Source of the DNA: JALZCH01 sp036400075
GTDB taxonomy: Bacteria > Acidobacteriota > Blastocatellia > Pyrinomonadales > Pyrinomonadaceae
Reading direction: 5' to 3'
Assembly: GCA_036400075.1 (NCBI GenBank)
Contig: DASWLV010000274.1
Coordinates: forward strand, 1-17,926
Length of the DNA stretch: 17,926 nucleotides
Made by a program: the position numbers and the translations under genes. Positions 1-5,895 of the stretch are shown here, piece by piece (positions within the stretch are counted from its first letter, which is position 1; each line of letters opens with the position of its first letter). The notes beneath the pieces were generated by a model. That model did no database searches, was not told where the DNA came from, and saw only the letters and a list, made by a program, of their open reading frames with translations.

Positions 1-1169
1 ATAACGACCCCGGACAGCCCGTTTTAAAACGCTTGCCCAACGGTTTCACGGTCATTCATCAAAACGGCGACGAAATTTTCCTGACCGGCACAGGTGCGAC
101 GCGCCAAGGCGACCGACCGTTTTTGCGGCGAATGAATTTGAAAACTAAAGAAACTCAGGAAATCTTTCGTTCGGGCGGCGATGAATATGAAAGTTTTGTC
201 GCGTTGATGACCGACGACGGATCGCAGTTTATCAGCCGCGCGGAAACCGTAACCGCTCCGCCGAATTTATTTTTGAACGACACAATCAAAAGAATCGCGC
301 CGCGTCCGCTGACCAATTTCGCAGATCCGACGCCGCAGCTTCGCGGAATCAAAAAACAGCTTGTGCAATACAAACGCGCCGATGGCGTTGATTTGTCGTT
401 CACGCTTTATCTGCCGCCGAACTACAAAGAAGGCACGCGCCTTCCGACCGTTGTTTGGGCTTATCCTGAGAGCTATACCGACGCTTCCGTCGCCGGGCAG
501 GTTTCCGGCTCGACCAATCGTTTTACCAACATCGGCGGCACTTCGCATCTATTCTTTTTGCTTCAGGGTTATGCCGTTTTGGACAACACGTCCATGCCGG
601 TCGTTGGCACGCCGGAAAAGAAAAACGACACTTTTATTCAGCAAATCGTTGATTCGGCGCGCGCCGCGATTGATAAAGCGGTCGAAATGGGCGTCACAGA
701 CTCGGAACGAGTCGGAGTCGGCGGACACAGCTACGGCGCGTTTATGACGGCGAATCTGCTTGCGCATTCGGATTTGTTCCGCGCCGGAATCGCGCGTTCG
801 GGTGCTTACAACCGGACGCTGACGCCGTTCGGTTTTCAAGACGAAGTTCGGAGTTTCTGGGAAGCGACGAAAATTTACACGGATGTTTCGCCGTTTTTCT
901 ATGCCAACAAAATCAATGAACCGATTTTGTTAATTCACGGCGAAGCGGATAACAATCAAGGCACTTACCCGATTCAATCCGAACGCCTTTTCGCCGCCAT
1001 TCGCGGCAACGGCGGAACGGCGCGGCTCGTGATGCTGCCGCTCGAATCGCACGGCTATGCGGCGAAGGAATCAACCGAACACACTTTGTTCGAAATGATT
1101 TCGTGGTTTGACAAACACGTCAAAAACGCGCAACCGCGCAGACAAATAGCAACAACCGACAAACAATAA
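1..1169 (+). CDS. S9 family serine peptidase (glutamyl endopeptidase-like), 3' part
   Basis: Partial gene: the frame is already open at base 3, so the start and the N-terminal propeller lie outside the window. About 388 residues are visible. They end with an alpha/beta-hydrolase domain of the prolyl oligopeptidase family. The catalytic triad is readable: nucleophile Ser in GGHSYGAF (codon 729-731), Asp in GEADNNQG (codon 948-950) and His in ESHGY (codon 1050-1052). The wording around the Asp and His (GEADNNQGTYPIQSER, LPLESHGY) is most like the S9D group of chloroplast/bacterial glutamyl endopeptidases, which cut after Glu/Asp; that subgroup call is from memory of the family. These enzymes are usually exported, but the signal peptide cannot be seen here. 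The gene ends at TAA 1167-1169, directly before a strong terminator, so it is the last gene of its transcript. Confidence 0.9.
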   Translation, partial: NDPGQPVLKRLPNGFTVIHQNGDEIFLTGTGATRQGDRPFLRRMNLKTKETQEIFRSGGDEYESFVALMTDDGSQFISRAETVTAPPNLFLNDTIKRIAPRPLTNFADPTPQLRGIKKQLVQYKRADGVDLSFTLYLPPNYKEGTRLPTVVWAYPESYTDASVAGQVSGSTNRFTNIGGTSHLFFLLQGYAVLDNTSMPVVGTPEKKNDTFIQQIVDSARAAIDKAVEMGVTDSERVGVGGHSYGAFMTANLLAHSDLFRAGIARSGAYNRTLTPFGFQDEVRSFWEATKIYTDVSPFFYANKINEPILLIHGEADNNQGTYPIQSERLFAAIRGNGGTARLVMLPLESHGYAAKESTEHTLFEMISWFDKHVKNAQPRRQIATTDKQ

Positions 1170-1177
1170 ATTTTTGA

Positions 1178-1206
1178 GGCGCGTAAAATTTTTACGCGCC
1201 TTTTTC
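1178..1206 (+). terminator. intrinsic terminator of the S9 peptidase gene
   Basis: Perfect 10-bp stem (1178-1187 with 1191-1200, arms GGCGCGTAAA/TTTACGCGCC), a 3-base loop and then TTTTT. It lies 8 bases after the stop codon and only 5 bases before the next start codon. Confidence 0.9.
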
Positions 1207-1210
1207 ACTT

Positions 1211-2068
1211 ATGTTTGCCGATTTATCAAATTTCCACCATCTGCTGACCGATGTTTTTACGAAAAACGCTGAATCTGCCGATTTCCGCCTGTCGGATGAG
1301 CAAATCAGTTTCTTTAACGAAAACGGCTATCTCACGGGCGTTAAAATTTTAAATGACGAGCAGATTGAATTTCTCAGAAATGAATTGTCAGAATTGATGA
1401 GACCGGAGCAGGCGGAAAATTCGCTCTGGTATGAATTCAATCTCAACGAATCAGCCGACAAATCAAAAACGCTTTTTCACGCGCTCGGCGCTTGGCGAAT
1501 TTCCGAAGCGTTTCACGATTTGCTCTGGCATCAAGGTTTTTGCGTTCCGGCTTCGCAATTATTAAACGGCGCGGTGCGTTTCTGGCACGACCAGCTTTTT
1601 GTCAAACCGGCGCGCGACGGCGGTGTCGTCGCCTGGCATCAGGATTATTCTTATTGGACTAGAACCGTGCCAATCGCGCATTTGACCTGCTGGATCGGTT
1701 TGGACGATTCGACTGCGGAAAACGGCTGTCTTCGTTACGTTCCCGGCAGCCATAGATGGAATTTGCTTCCCGTCACGGGTCTCGCCGGAGATATGAATGC
1801 GATTCAAACGGTTCTTAACGAAGAACAGAAAGAAAATTTCCAACCCATTACCGTCGAATTAAAAGCGGGTGAAGCAAGCTTTCATCACCCGCTTTTGGTT
1901 CACGGCTCGTTCGAGAATTTTTCCGCCCGCCCGCGCAGAGCCGTCGTCATCAACGTTTTCCGAGACGGCGTAAAATCGGATTCGGACGAGCCGCCGCTTG
2001 CAGGTGTTCCGCCCGTCAAAAAGGGCGAGAAAATGCAGGGACAATTTTTTCCCTTGTTATTTCCGTAA
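1211..2068 (+). CDS. phytanoyl-CoA dioxygenase (PhyH) family protein
   Basis: 285 residues, a usual length for bacterial PhyH-family non-haem Fe(II)/2-oxoglutarate oxygenases. The N-terminal part FNENGYLTGVKILNDEQIEFLR is the typical opening helix/strand of the family. The iron ligands are readable: His143 and Asp145 in AWHQDY, and the distal His231 in LVHGSFENFSARPRR. An Arg of the ARPRR stretch (240-243) is the expected 2-oxoglutarate anchor. Such enzymes hydroxylate diverse small molecules; the substrate cannot be told from sequence. The start ATG lies 5 bases after the upstream terminator's T-run and has no convincing Shine-Dalgarno sequence, but no other Met precedes the conserved N-terminus. 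A GNAT gene starts one base after its stop, so the two are probably translated together. Confidence 0.85.
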   Translation: MFADLSNFHHLLTDVFTKNAESADFRLSDEQISFFNENGYLTGVKILNDEQIEFLRNELSELMRPEQAENSLWYEFNLNESADKSKTLFHALGAWRISEAFHDLLWHQGFCVPASQLLNGAVRFWHDQLFVKPARDGGVVAWHQDYSYWTRTVPIAHLTCWIGLDDSTAENGCLRYVPGSHRWNLLPVTGLAGDMNAIQTVLNEEQKENFQPITVELKAGEASFHHPLLVHGSFENFSARPRRAVVINVFRDGVKSDSDEPPLAGVPPVKKGEKMQGQFFPLLFP

Positions 2069-2069
2069 G

Positions 2070-2558
2070 ATGAAAGAAGAAACAAATGGACTAAATCTCT
2101 CGATTCGGCGCGCGGAAACGGCGGACGAGACGTTTTTGGAAGCGGTTTACGCCGATTCGCGGCGAGACGAGCTTGCCCCGTTTGGCTGGAGCCGCGAGCA
2201 GGAAGACGCTTTTTTCAAAATGCAGTTTCAGATGCAGAGCCGCGCGTATCAAATGCAGTTTCCCGATGCCGATTATCACATCGTCGAACTAGGCGGCGAA
2301 CGGGTCGGGCGGATGATTGTGCAGCGCTGCGAAAAAGAGATTCGATTAGTTGACGTTTCGCTGCTGGCGGAATTTCGCGGTCGCGGAATCGGTACGCTTT
2401 TGCTCGAACGACTGAAAACCGAAGTCGGTTCTGGTCGGGTTTTATCTTTGCGCGTTTTAAAAACAAACGCAGGGGCAAAACGGCTTTACGAGCGGCTCGG
2501 TTTGGTCGTCGTCCAAGAATCGGATTTGCATTTTACGATGCAGTGGCGCAATTTCTAA
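2070..2558 (+). CDS. GNAT family N-acetyltransferase (intact acetyl-CoA site)
   Basis: 163 residues, one GNAT domain. The acetyl-CoA pyrophosphate-binding loop is intact: R103-G-R-G-I-G108 in EFRGRGIGTLLLERL, after the beta strand IRLVDVSLL. The later NAGAKRLYERLGL stretch is the usual motif B region. The frame runs open upstream into the dioxygenase gene, but ATG 2070 is preferred. It sits one base behind the preceding stop (TAAGATG), which points to translational coupling, and gives a normal GNAT N-terminus (LSIRRAETADE). The substrate is unknown. It is clearly related to the GNAT at 3654-4166: both have the unusual segment KMQF-(Q/E)-x-Q-x-R-x-Y before the core, which argues for a paralogue pair within one locus. 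Confidence 0.9.
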   Translation: MKEETNGLNLSIRRAETADETFLEAVYADSRRDELAPFGWSREQEDAFFKMQFQMQSRAYQMQFPDADYHIVELGGERVGRMIVQRCEKEIRLVDVSLLAEFRGRGIGTLLLERLKTEVGSGRVLSLRVLKTNAGAKRLYERLGLVVVQESDLHFTMQWRNF

Positions 2559-2566
2559 TGCGGGCT

Positions 2567-2604
2567 TTATCCGAATTTTGATCTCAAATTTGAGATTCGG
2601 ATAA
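2567..2604 (+). repeat. nested inverted repeats before the DUF6916-like gene
   Basis: The outer arms TTATCCGAAT (2567-2576) and ATTCGGATAA (2595-2604) are perfect reverse complements. Inside is a second perfect palindrome, ATCTCAAATTTGAGAT (2581-2596). There is no T-run after it, so it does not look like an intrinsic terminator for the GNAT gene; an operator or leader structure is more likely. Confidence 0.6.
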
Positions 2605-2605
2605 T
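2578..2605 (+). promoter_or_regulatory. possible promoter with palindromic operator, DUF6916-like gene
   Basis: TTGATC (2578-2583) and GATAAT (2600-2605), spaced 16 bases, fit a sigma70-type promoter at 4/6 and 5/6. The spacer is largely occupied by the palindrome CTCAAATTTGAG (2583-2594), the classic place for a repressor site. The call rests on pattern matching only. Confidence 0.35.
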
Positions 2606-2641
2606 GAAGAGCTAAGTTGATGAATTATTGGAGCGGGAAAG

Positions 2642-2944
2642 ATGTCGGAAGTTTTAAATTACGAAATTTTAGTTGGACAATTAAATACAAAATTCGCTTT
2701 GACCGAAGCGGCTGAACCGTTTGAGCTTGAATTGATTGAAATTACCAAGCCGACGGTGACGGCGAGCCAGACTTTTTTCTCTTTGTTTTTTCGCGGAAAT
2801 AAAAATTTTATGCTGCCGCAGGGAACGTATTCGATAAAACACGAACGGCTCGGAACAATGGTGCTTTTTATCGTTCCGACGGCGCTTGAGGATGACGGCT
2901 TCAAATATGAAGCTGTTTTTAATTTATTGAATGAGACGAGCTGA
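2642..2944 (+). CDS. DUF6916-like cytoplasmic protein
   Basis: 100 residues, no signal peptide and no membrane segment. A GGAG Shine-Dalgarno (2630-2633) lies 8 bases before the ATG. The pattern FFSLFFRG..FMLPQGTYSIKHERLGTMVLFIVP followed by YEAVFN is what I associate with the DUF6916 family, a small all-beta domain of unknown function; the family name is from memory and not searched. The second half (about residues 44-96) resembles the C-terminal part of the Tat-exported protein encoded convergently at 2984-3457. The shared pattern is F-(S/T)-L-x-F-R, (G/A)-T-Y, LG, LF-(I/L)-VP and AV-(F/I)-N. It stands between two GNAT genes and near three tail-collar genes. No catalytic residue pattern stands out, so a structural or binding role is more likely than an enzyme. 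Confidence 0.75.
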   Translation: MSEVLNYEILVGQLNTKFALTEAAEPFELELIEITKPTVTASQTFFSLFFRGNKNFMLPQGTYSIKHERLGTMVLFIVPTALEDDGFKYEAVFNLLNETS

Positions 2945-2983
2945 AAATCCGGTGATTAAACGCGCGGCATTTGCTTTTTAACT

Positions 2984-3457
2984 CTAAATGCGGTTGATGA
3001 CGGCGTGTAGCAAAATCATACCGCTCACTTTCGCGCCCGGGACTAAAAATAAATTGAATTGTCCGAGATTCGGATGCCAGAGCTTATAAGTCGCCTGGGA
3101 AAAGTCTCCTGCCGGAACACGAAACGTAAGCGTAAACGTTTCCTTAGTTACCGTTCGAGTCGAGGTGGCGGCGGAGTTTTGAGTATTTTCGGTCGGTCTG
3201 ACGGACTGCGTAACTTTGAACAGTTGGGCGGTAGTCGCGCCGTTTCCGCGGATCAGCGAAAAATTAGCTCCGATACGTTTTTTGAAATCTTCCGCCGTCA
3301 AAAAATAAAACGGATCGGCGAGAATTTCGCCTGGAATTTGAGCTAAAGGGTTGTGACTTGTTTCCGCCGCCGAAACGAGCGACGCGAACAAATCCGTGCC
3401 GGCGAAAACCGCAGCAATAGCGGTAGCCTTAATAAAGTTTCTTCTGGTTGTGTTCAT
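2984..3457 (-). CDS. Tat-exported DUF6916-like protein
   Basis: 157 residues on the minus strand. The N-terminus has a twin-arginine signal: TRRNFIKA (residues 4-11), then a hydrophobic stretch AIAAVFAGTDLFASLVSAA with an Ala-rich cleavage region near residue 30. The mature part starts with a segment PYFLTAEDFKKRIGANF-like in style. It has a Ser/Thr/Asn-rich linker near residues 88-103 and ends with a DUF6916-like beta domain (about 105-155: TFTLTFRVPAG, ATYKLWHPNLG, LFLVPG). It therefore looks like the exported counterpart of the cytoplasmic protein encoded at 2642-2944, which faces it tail to tail with 39 bases between. Tat export implies folding before transport, often with a cofactor or partner. 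Its start shares a divergent control region with the GNAT gene at 3654. No strong Shine-Dalgarno is visible. Confidence 0.75.
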   Translation of the reverse strand: MNTTRRNFIKATAIAAVFAGTDLFASLVSAAETSHNPLAQIPGEILADPFYFLTAEDFKKRIGANFSLIRGNGATTAQLFKVTQSVRPTENTQNSAATSTRTVTKETFTLTFRVPAGDFSQATYKLWHPNLGQFNLFLVPGAKVSGMILLHAVINRI

Positions 3458-3515
3458 TGGATTAATAGAATTTGCTTATGCGCAAAATATCAGCAGGTGG
3501 GTTGCTGAGAATGAG

Positions 3516-3578
3516 GCTATACTTAATATTTAAAAATTGCAAGTCCTGCGCTTGCAATTTGTTCCGAACCGTTATAAA
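3516..3578. promoter_or_regulatory. symmetric divergent promoter/operator region
   Basis: A perfect inverted repeat AAATTGCAAG (3534-3543) / CTTGCAATTT (3551-3560) places TTGCAA on both strands. On the plus strand TTGCAA (3552-3557) is followed after 15 bases by TATAAA (3573-3578). On the minus strand TTGCAA (3542-3537) is followed after 15 bases by TATAGC (3521-3516). This would serve the GNAT/collar operon rightward and the Tat DUF6916-like gene leftward. The 15-base spacing is short for sigma70, so the inverted repeat may instead be mainly a regulator site. Confidence 0.4.
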
Positions 3579-3618
3579 GTAGTTCACGCTTACTCGTAGC
3601 AGGTCCTAAAGTAGTTCA
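3575..3618 (+). repeat. 12-bp direct repeat in the divergent control region
   Basis: TAAAGTAGTTCA occurs at 3575-3586 and again at 3607-3618, a step of 32 bases (about three helical turns). The first copy overlaps the proposed -10 element. It could be a pair of operator sites for the operon at 3654. Confidence 0.5.
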
Positions 3619-3653
3619 GTTCGATTGCTACCGATAATAAAAAGGCAAGTTTA

Positions 3654-4166
3654 ATGAAGGCATTTCCAGCCTTAATTTCAGTTACGGAATCGGACGAACC
3701 GTTTCTAATTGAGCTTTACGCTTCAACCCGCGCCGCAGAAATGGCAATCGTGCCGTGGAGCGACGACCAGAAACGAACGTTTCTAAAAATGCAGTTTGAG
3801 GCTCAAGATAGGTATTATCGCGAGCGTTATCCGAATGCTTCTTTCGAGATAATCAAATTAAACGGGCGTTCCGTCGGCAGACTTTATCAAGCCCAGCTTG
3901 CCGATGAAATCAGAATTATTGACATTGCGTTTTTGCCGGAGCATTTCGATCAGGATATTTTTATCGAATTGATCGAAGTAATTCTGCGAAAAGGCGAGCG
4001 AGACGGAAAAGCAGTACGGATTTATCTCGAAGATTCGGATGCGACGACCGAAATTTTTATTAATCTCGGTTTTCAAAAAATTGACCGGCACGGAATTTAT
4101 TTTTTGTGGGATTACAAACCAGCCCCTTTAAAATCCGAAGCCAAAACGCCGGTCTTGAACGCGTAG
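3654..4166 (+). CDS. GNAT-fold protein with degenerate acetyl-CoA site
   Basis: 170 residues, with AAAGG (3641-3645) 8 bases before the ATG. It aligns along its length with the GNAT encoded at 2070-2558: ELYASTRAAEM versus AVYADSRRDEL, FLKMQFEAQDRYYRERYPNA versus FFKMQFQMQSRAYQMQFPDA, and DEIRIIDIAFL versus KEIRLVDVSLL. Where the paralogue has the pyrophosphate loop RGRGIG, this protein reads FDQDIF (98-103). All glycines and arginines of the loop are gone and two acidic residues are present. On established GNAT chemistry this should impair or abolish acetyl-CoA binding, so it may be a pseudo-enzyme or regulator. The frame is fully intact, so it is not a decaying gene. It lies 78 bases before the first tail-collar gene on the same strand, and is probably the first gene of that operon. 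Confidence 0.8.
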   Translation: MKAFPALISVTESDEPFLIELYASTRAAEMAIVPWSDDQKRTFLKMQFEAQDRYYRERYPNASFEIIKLNGRSVGRLYQAQLADEIRIIDIAFLPEHFDQDIFIELIEVILRKGERDGKAVRIYLEDSDATTEIFINLGFQKIDRHGIYFLWDYKPAPLKSEAKTPVLNA

Positions 4167-4195
4167 CTGGCATCAGCGACGCAAATCATTTCAAC

Positions 4196-4222
4196 CTGCC
4201 CGTTTTCATTCCTGACGGGCAG
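4196..4222 (+). promoter_or_regulatory. leader hairpin before the first collar gene
   Basis: A perfect 7-bp GC-rich stem CTGCCCG (4196-4202) / CGGGCAG (4216-4222) with a 13-base loop sits 7 bases before the GGAG ribosome-binding site (4230-4233). It is followed by ATTATTT, not a true T-run. It could damp or stabilise the transcript between the GNAT gene and the collar genes. Confidence 0.45.
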
Positions 4223-4244
4223 ATTATTTGGAGAAAAATAAAGT

Positions 4245-4763
4245 ATGGCACAACCCTATATTGGAGAAATCAGAATGTTCGCGGGAACCTTTCCCCCGGT
4301 TGGATGGTTGTTTTGCGATGGGCAACAGCTTCCGATTTCGGAAAACGAAGCCCTTTTTCAGCTAATCGGCACGACTTACGGCGGCGACGGAGAATCAACT
4401 TTCGACTTGCCGAATCTGCAAAGCCGCGTTCCGGTTCATTTCGGCAATGCGTCGTCCGGTACGACATACCAGCTCGGAGAGATGGCAGGCGTTGAAGAAG
4501 TAACTTTAACCGTGCAGCAAATTCCGGTTCACAATCATCCGGCAGGCTGCTCAATCTCGGACGGTAACAGCTCATCTGCAATCGGCGGCTTGGCTGCGGT
4601 GAATACAACGGCATTTGCTTATGGCGAAATCCCGCCTCTAATTGGGATGAATCCAGCGGCTGTCGGACCAACGGGCGGAAGCCAGCCGCATACCAATTTT
4701 CAGCCGTATTTGTGCATTAACTTTATTATTTCGCTGTTTGGAATCTTTCCGTCGCCAACTTGA
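4245..4763 (+). CDS. phage tail collar domain protein 1 (microcystin-dependent protein family)
   Basis: 172 residues, no signal peptide. The N-terminal half is a phage tail collar domain (about residues 5-65). Its hallmark pattern is PPVGWLFCDGQQLPISENEALFQLIGTTYGGDG, then F-DLPNLQSRVP. Next come the motif IPVHNH (H96, H98) and a C-terminal PTGGSQPHTNFQPYLCINF stretch ending FGIFPSPT. The family is known from the MrpB/Mdp microcystin-dependent protein of cyanobacteria and from many free-living bacteria, often as three neighbouring genes; the molecular function is not established. The relation to phage short-tail-fibre collars suggests a trimer, which is inference. First of three collar genes here; GGAG lies 11 bases before the ATG. 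Confidence 0.92.
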   Translation: MAQPYIGEIRMFAGTFPPVGWLFCDGQQLPISENEALFQLIGTTYGGDGESTFDLPNLQSRVPVHFGNASSGTTYQLGEMAGVEEVTLTVQQIPVHNHPAGCSISDGNSSSAIGGLAAVNTTAFAYGEIPPLIGMNPAAVGPTGGSQPHTNFQPYLCINFIISLFGIFPSPT

Positions 4764-4819
4764 TACGCTTGGTGAGGAAACTTACTAACCTTAAATCAGA
4801 ATAATAAAGGAGAAATTTT

Positions 4820-5332
4820 ATGGCTGAACCATTTTTATCAGAAATCAGAATTTTCAGTTTCAACTTCCCGCCGAAAGGCTGGGCTTTTTGCAATGGGCAA
4901 CTTATGCCAATCAACCAGAACCAGGCTCTTTTCTCATTGCTCGGCACGACTTACGGCGGCGACGGGCGCGTGAACTTCGCACTGCCGAATTTGCGCGGAT
5001 GCGTCCCGATACACACCGGCAACGGACATACGCGTGGTGAAAAAGCAGGGGCAGAATCCGTTACGGTAACGCTTCAGCAAATGCCGCAGCACAATCATAC
5101 CGTCAGCGCTTTTGACGGCGCGGTTGACAACAACGCGACCAGCCCGGCGGGAGCTTTTTATGCGAAAACGGCTGACAATTCGCTGCTGTATTCTTCCGGC
5201 AACGCCAGCAGCGCGATGAACCCAGGCGTAATTTCAAACACGGGCGGCAGTCAGCCGCACATAAACCAGCAGCCGTATCTGGTATTAAATTTTTGCATTG
5301 CTCTACAGGGCATTTTTCCGAGTCCGAATTAA
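4820..5332 (+). CDS. phage tail collar domain protein 2 (microcystin-dependent protein family)
   Basis: 170 residues, with a strong AAAGGAGA (4806-4813) 6 bases before the ATG. It has the same architecture as its neighbours: EIRIFSFNFPPKGWAFCNGQLMPINQNQALF, GTTYGGDG, ALPNLRGCVP, then MPQHNH (H91, H93), a variable Ala/Asn/Ser-rich middle (about 95-140) and GGSQPHINQQPYLVLNFCIALQGIFPSPN-like ending. The variable middle part differs strongly between the three proteins, while the collar half and the C-terminus are conserved. This is what a shared scaffold with a diversified tip would look like. It lies 56 bases after collar gene 1 and 22 bases before collar gene 3, so one transcript is likely. 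Confidence 0.92.
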   Translation: MAEPFLSEIRIFSFNFPPKGWAFCNGQLMPINQNQALFSLLGTTYGGDGRVNFALPNLRGCVPIHTGNGHTRGEKAGAESVTVTLQQMPQHNHTVSAFDGAVDNNATSPAGAFYAKTADNSLLYSSGNASSAMNPGVISNTGGSQPHINQQPYLVLNFCIALQGIFPSPN

Positions 5333-5354
5333 ATCATTACAGGAGATAAAAAAA

Positions 5355-5882
5355 ATGGCAGACCCTTTTGTCGCTGAAATCAGAATCTTTCCATTTAGCT
5401 TTGCGCCCAAAGGATGGGCTTTTTGTGACGGTCAACTAATGCCGATCTCGCAAAACACCGCGCTTTTTGCCCTGCTCGGCACAACTTACGGCGGCGACGG
5501 CAAATCAACTTTCGCTTTGCCGGATCTTCAGGGAAGCGCGCCGATGCATCCGGGGCAGGGATCGGGGCTTTCGCTCCACGATTTGGGCGAGACGGGTGGA
5601 AGCGAAACCGTCACGCTGCTTGTTTCGGAAATGCCCATCCATAACCATATAATGAACGGGCGACCGACTGCTCCGCCGACGCCGCAATCTACTCCTGTGG
5701 GTTTCGCCCCAAGCCGCTCGAATTCGAGACCGTATTCTCCGGCGAATGTGCAACCGAGCGGGTTGATGAACTTTACGGCGACGCTGCAGAATGGCGGCAG
5801 CCTCCCGCATAACAATATGATGCCGTATTTAACGCTTAGTTTCTGCATCGCTCTGCAAGGCGTATTTCCGCAGAGACCGTAA
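5355..5882 (+). CDS. phage tail collar domain protein 3 (microcystin-dependent protein family)
   Basis: 175 residues. The frame is open from 5298, but ATG 5355 is chosen: it has AGGAGA (5341-5346) before it, and MADPFVAEIRIF aligns with the starts of the two sister proteins. Collar domain: PKGWAFCDGQLMPISQNTALFALLGTTYGGDG-type, then ALPDLQGSAP. MPIHNH (H96, H98) follows, then a Pro-rich variable segment (about 100-130: RPTAPPTPQSTP) unlike the sisters. The C-terminus GGSLPHNNMMPYLTLSF...LQGVFP is the most divergent of the three: GGSQPH has become GGSLPH and FPSP has become FPQR. Last gene of the collar operon, followed 13 bases later by a strong hairpin. Confidence 0.92.
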   Translation: MADPFVAEIRIFPFSFAPKGWAFCDGQLMPISQNTALFALLGTTYGGDGKSTFALPDLQGSAPMHPGQGSGLSLHDLGETGGSETVTLLVSEMPIHNHIMNGRPTAPPTPQSTPVGFAPSRSNSRPYSPANVQPSGLMNFTATLQNGGSLPHNNMMPYLTLSFCIALQGVFPQRP

Positions 5883-5895
5883 CATTTTTCAACCA

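Noticed and set aside
1998..2069. Longer N-terminus for the first GNAT beginning inside the dioxygenase gene
   Set aside because: It would overlap the dioxygenase's conserved end by 70 bases and adds basic residues unlike GNAT starts; ATG 2070 fits better.
4106..4495. 129-residue plus-strand frame across the GNAT-collar junction
   Set aside because: Overlaps the first collar gene in another frame; the collar gene has domain support and a ribosome-binding site.
4369..5504. Shared block of about 20 bases (GGCAC[GA]ACTTACGGCGGCG) in all three collar genes as a possible mobile or recombination site
   Set aside because: It encodes the conserved GTTYGGDG motif in the same position of each protein; coding conservation explains it.
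4245..5882. Collar triplet as a prophage remnant or injection machine
   Set aside because: No tail tube, sheath, baseplate, portal, lysis or integrase gene is in the window, and the three genes have the form known from chromosomal microcystin-dependent protein families.
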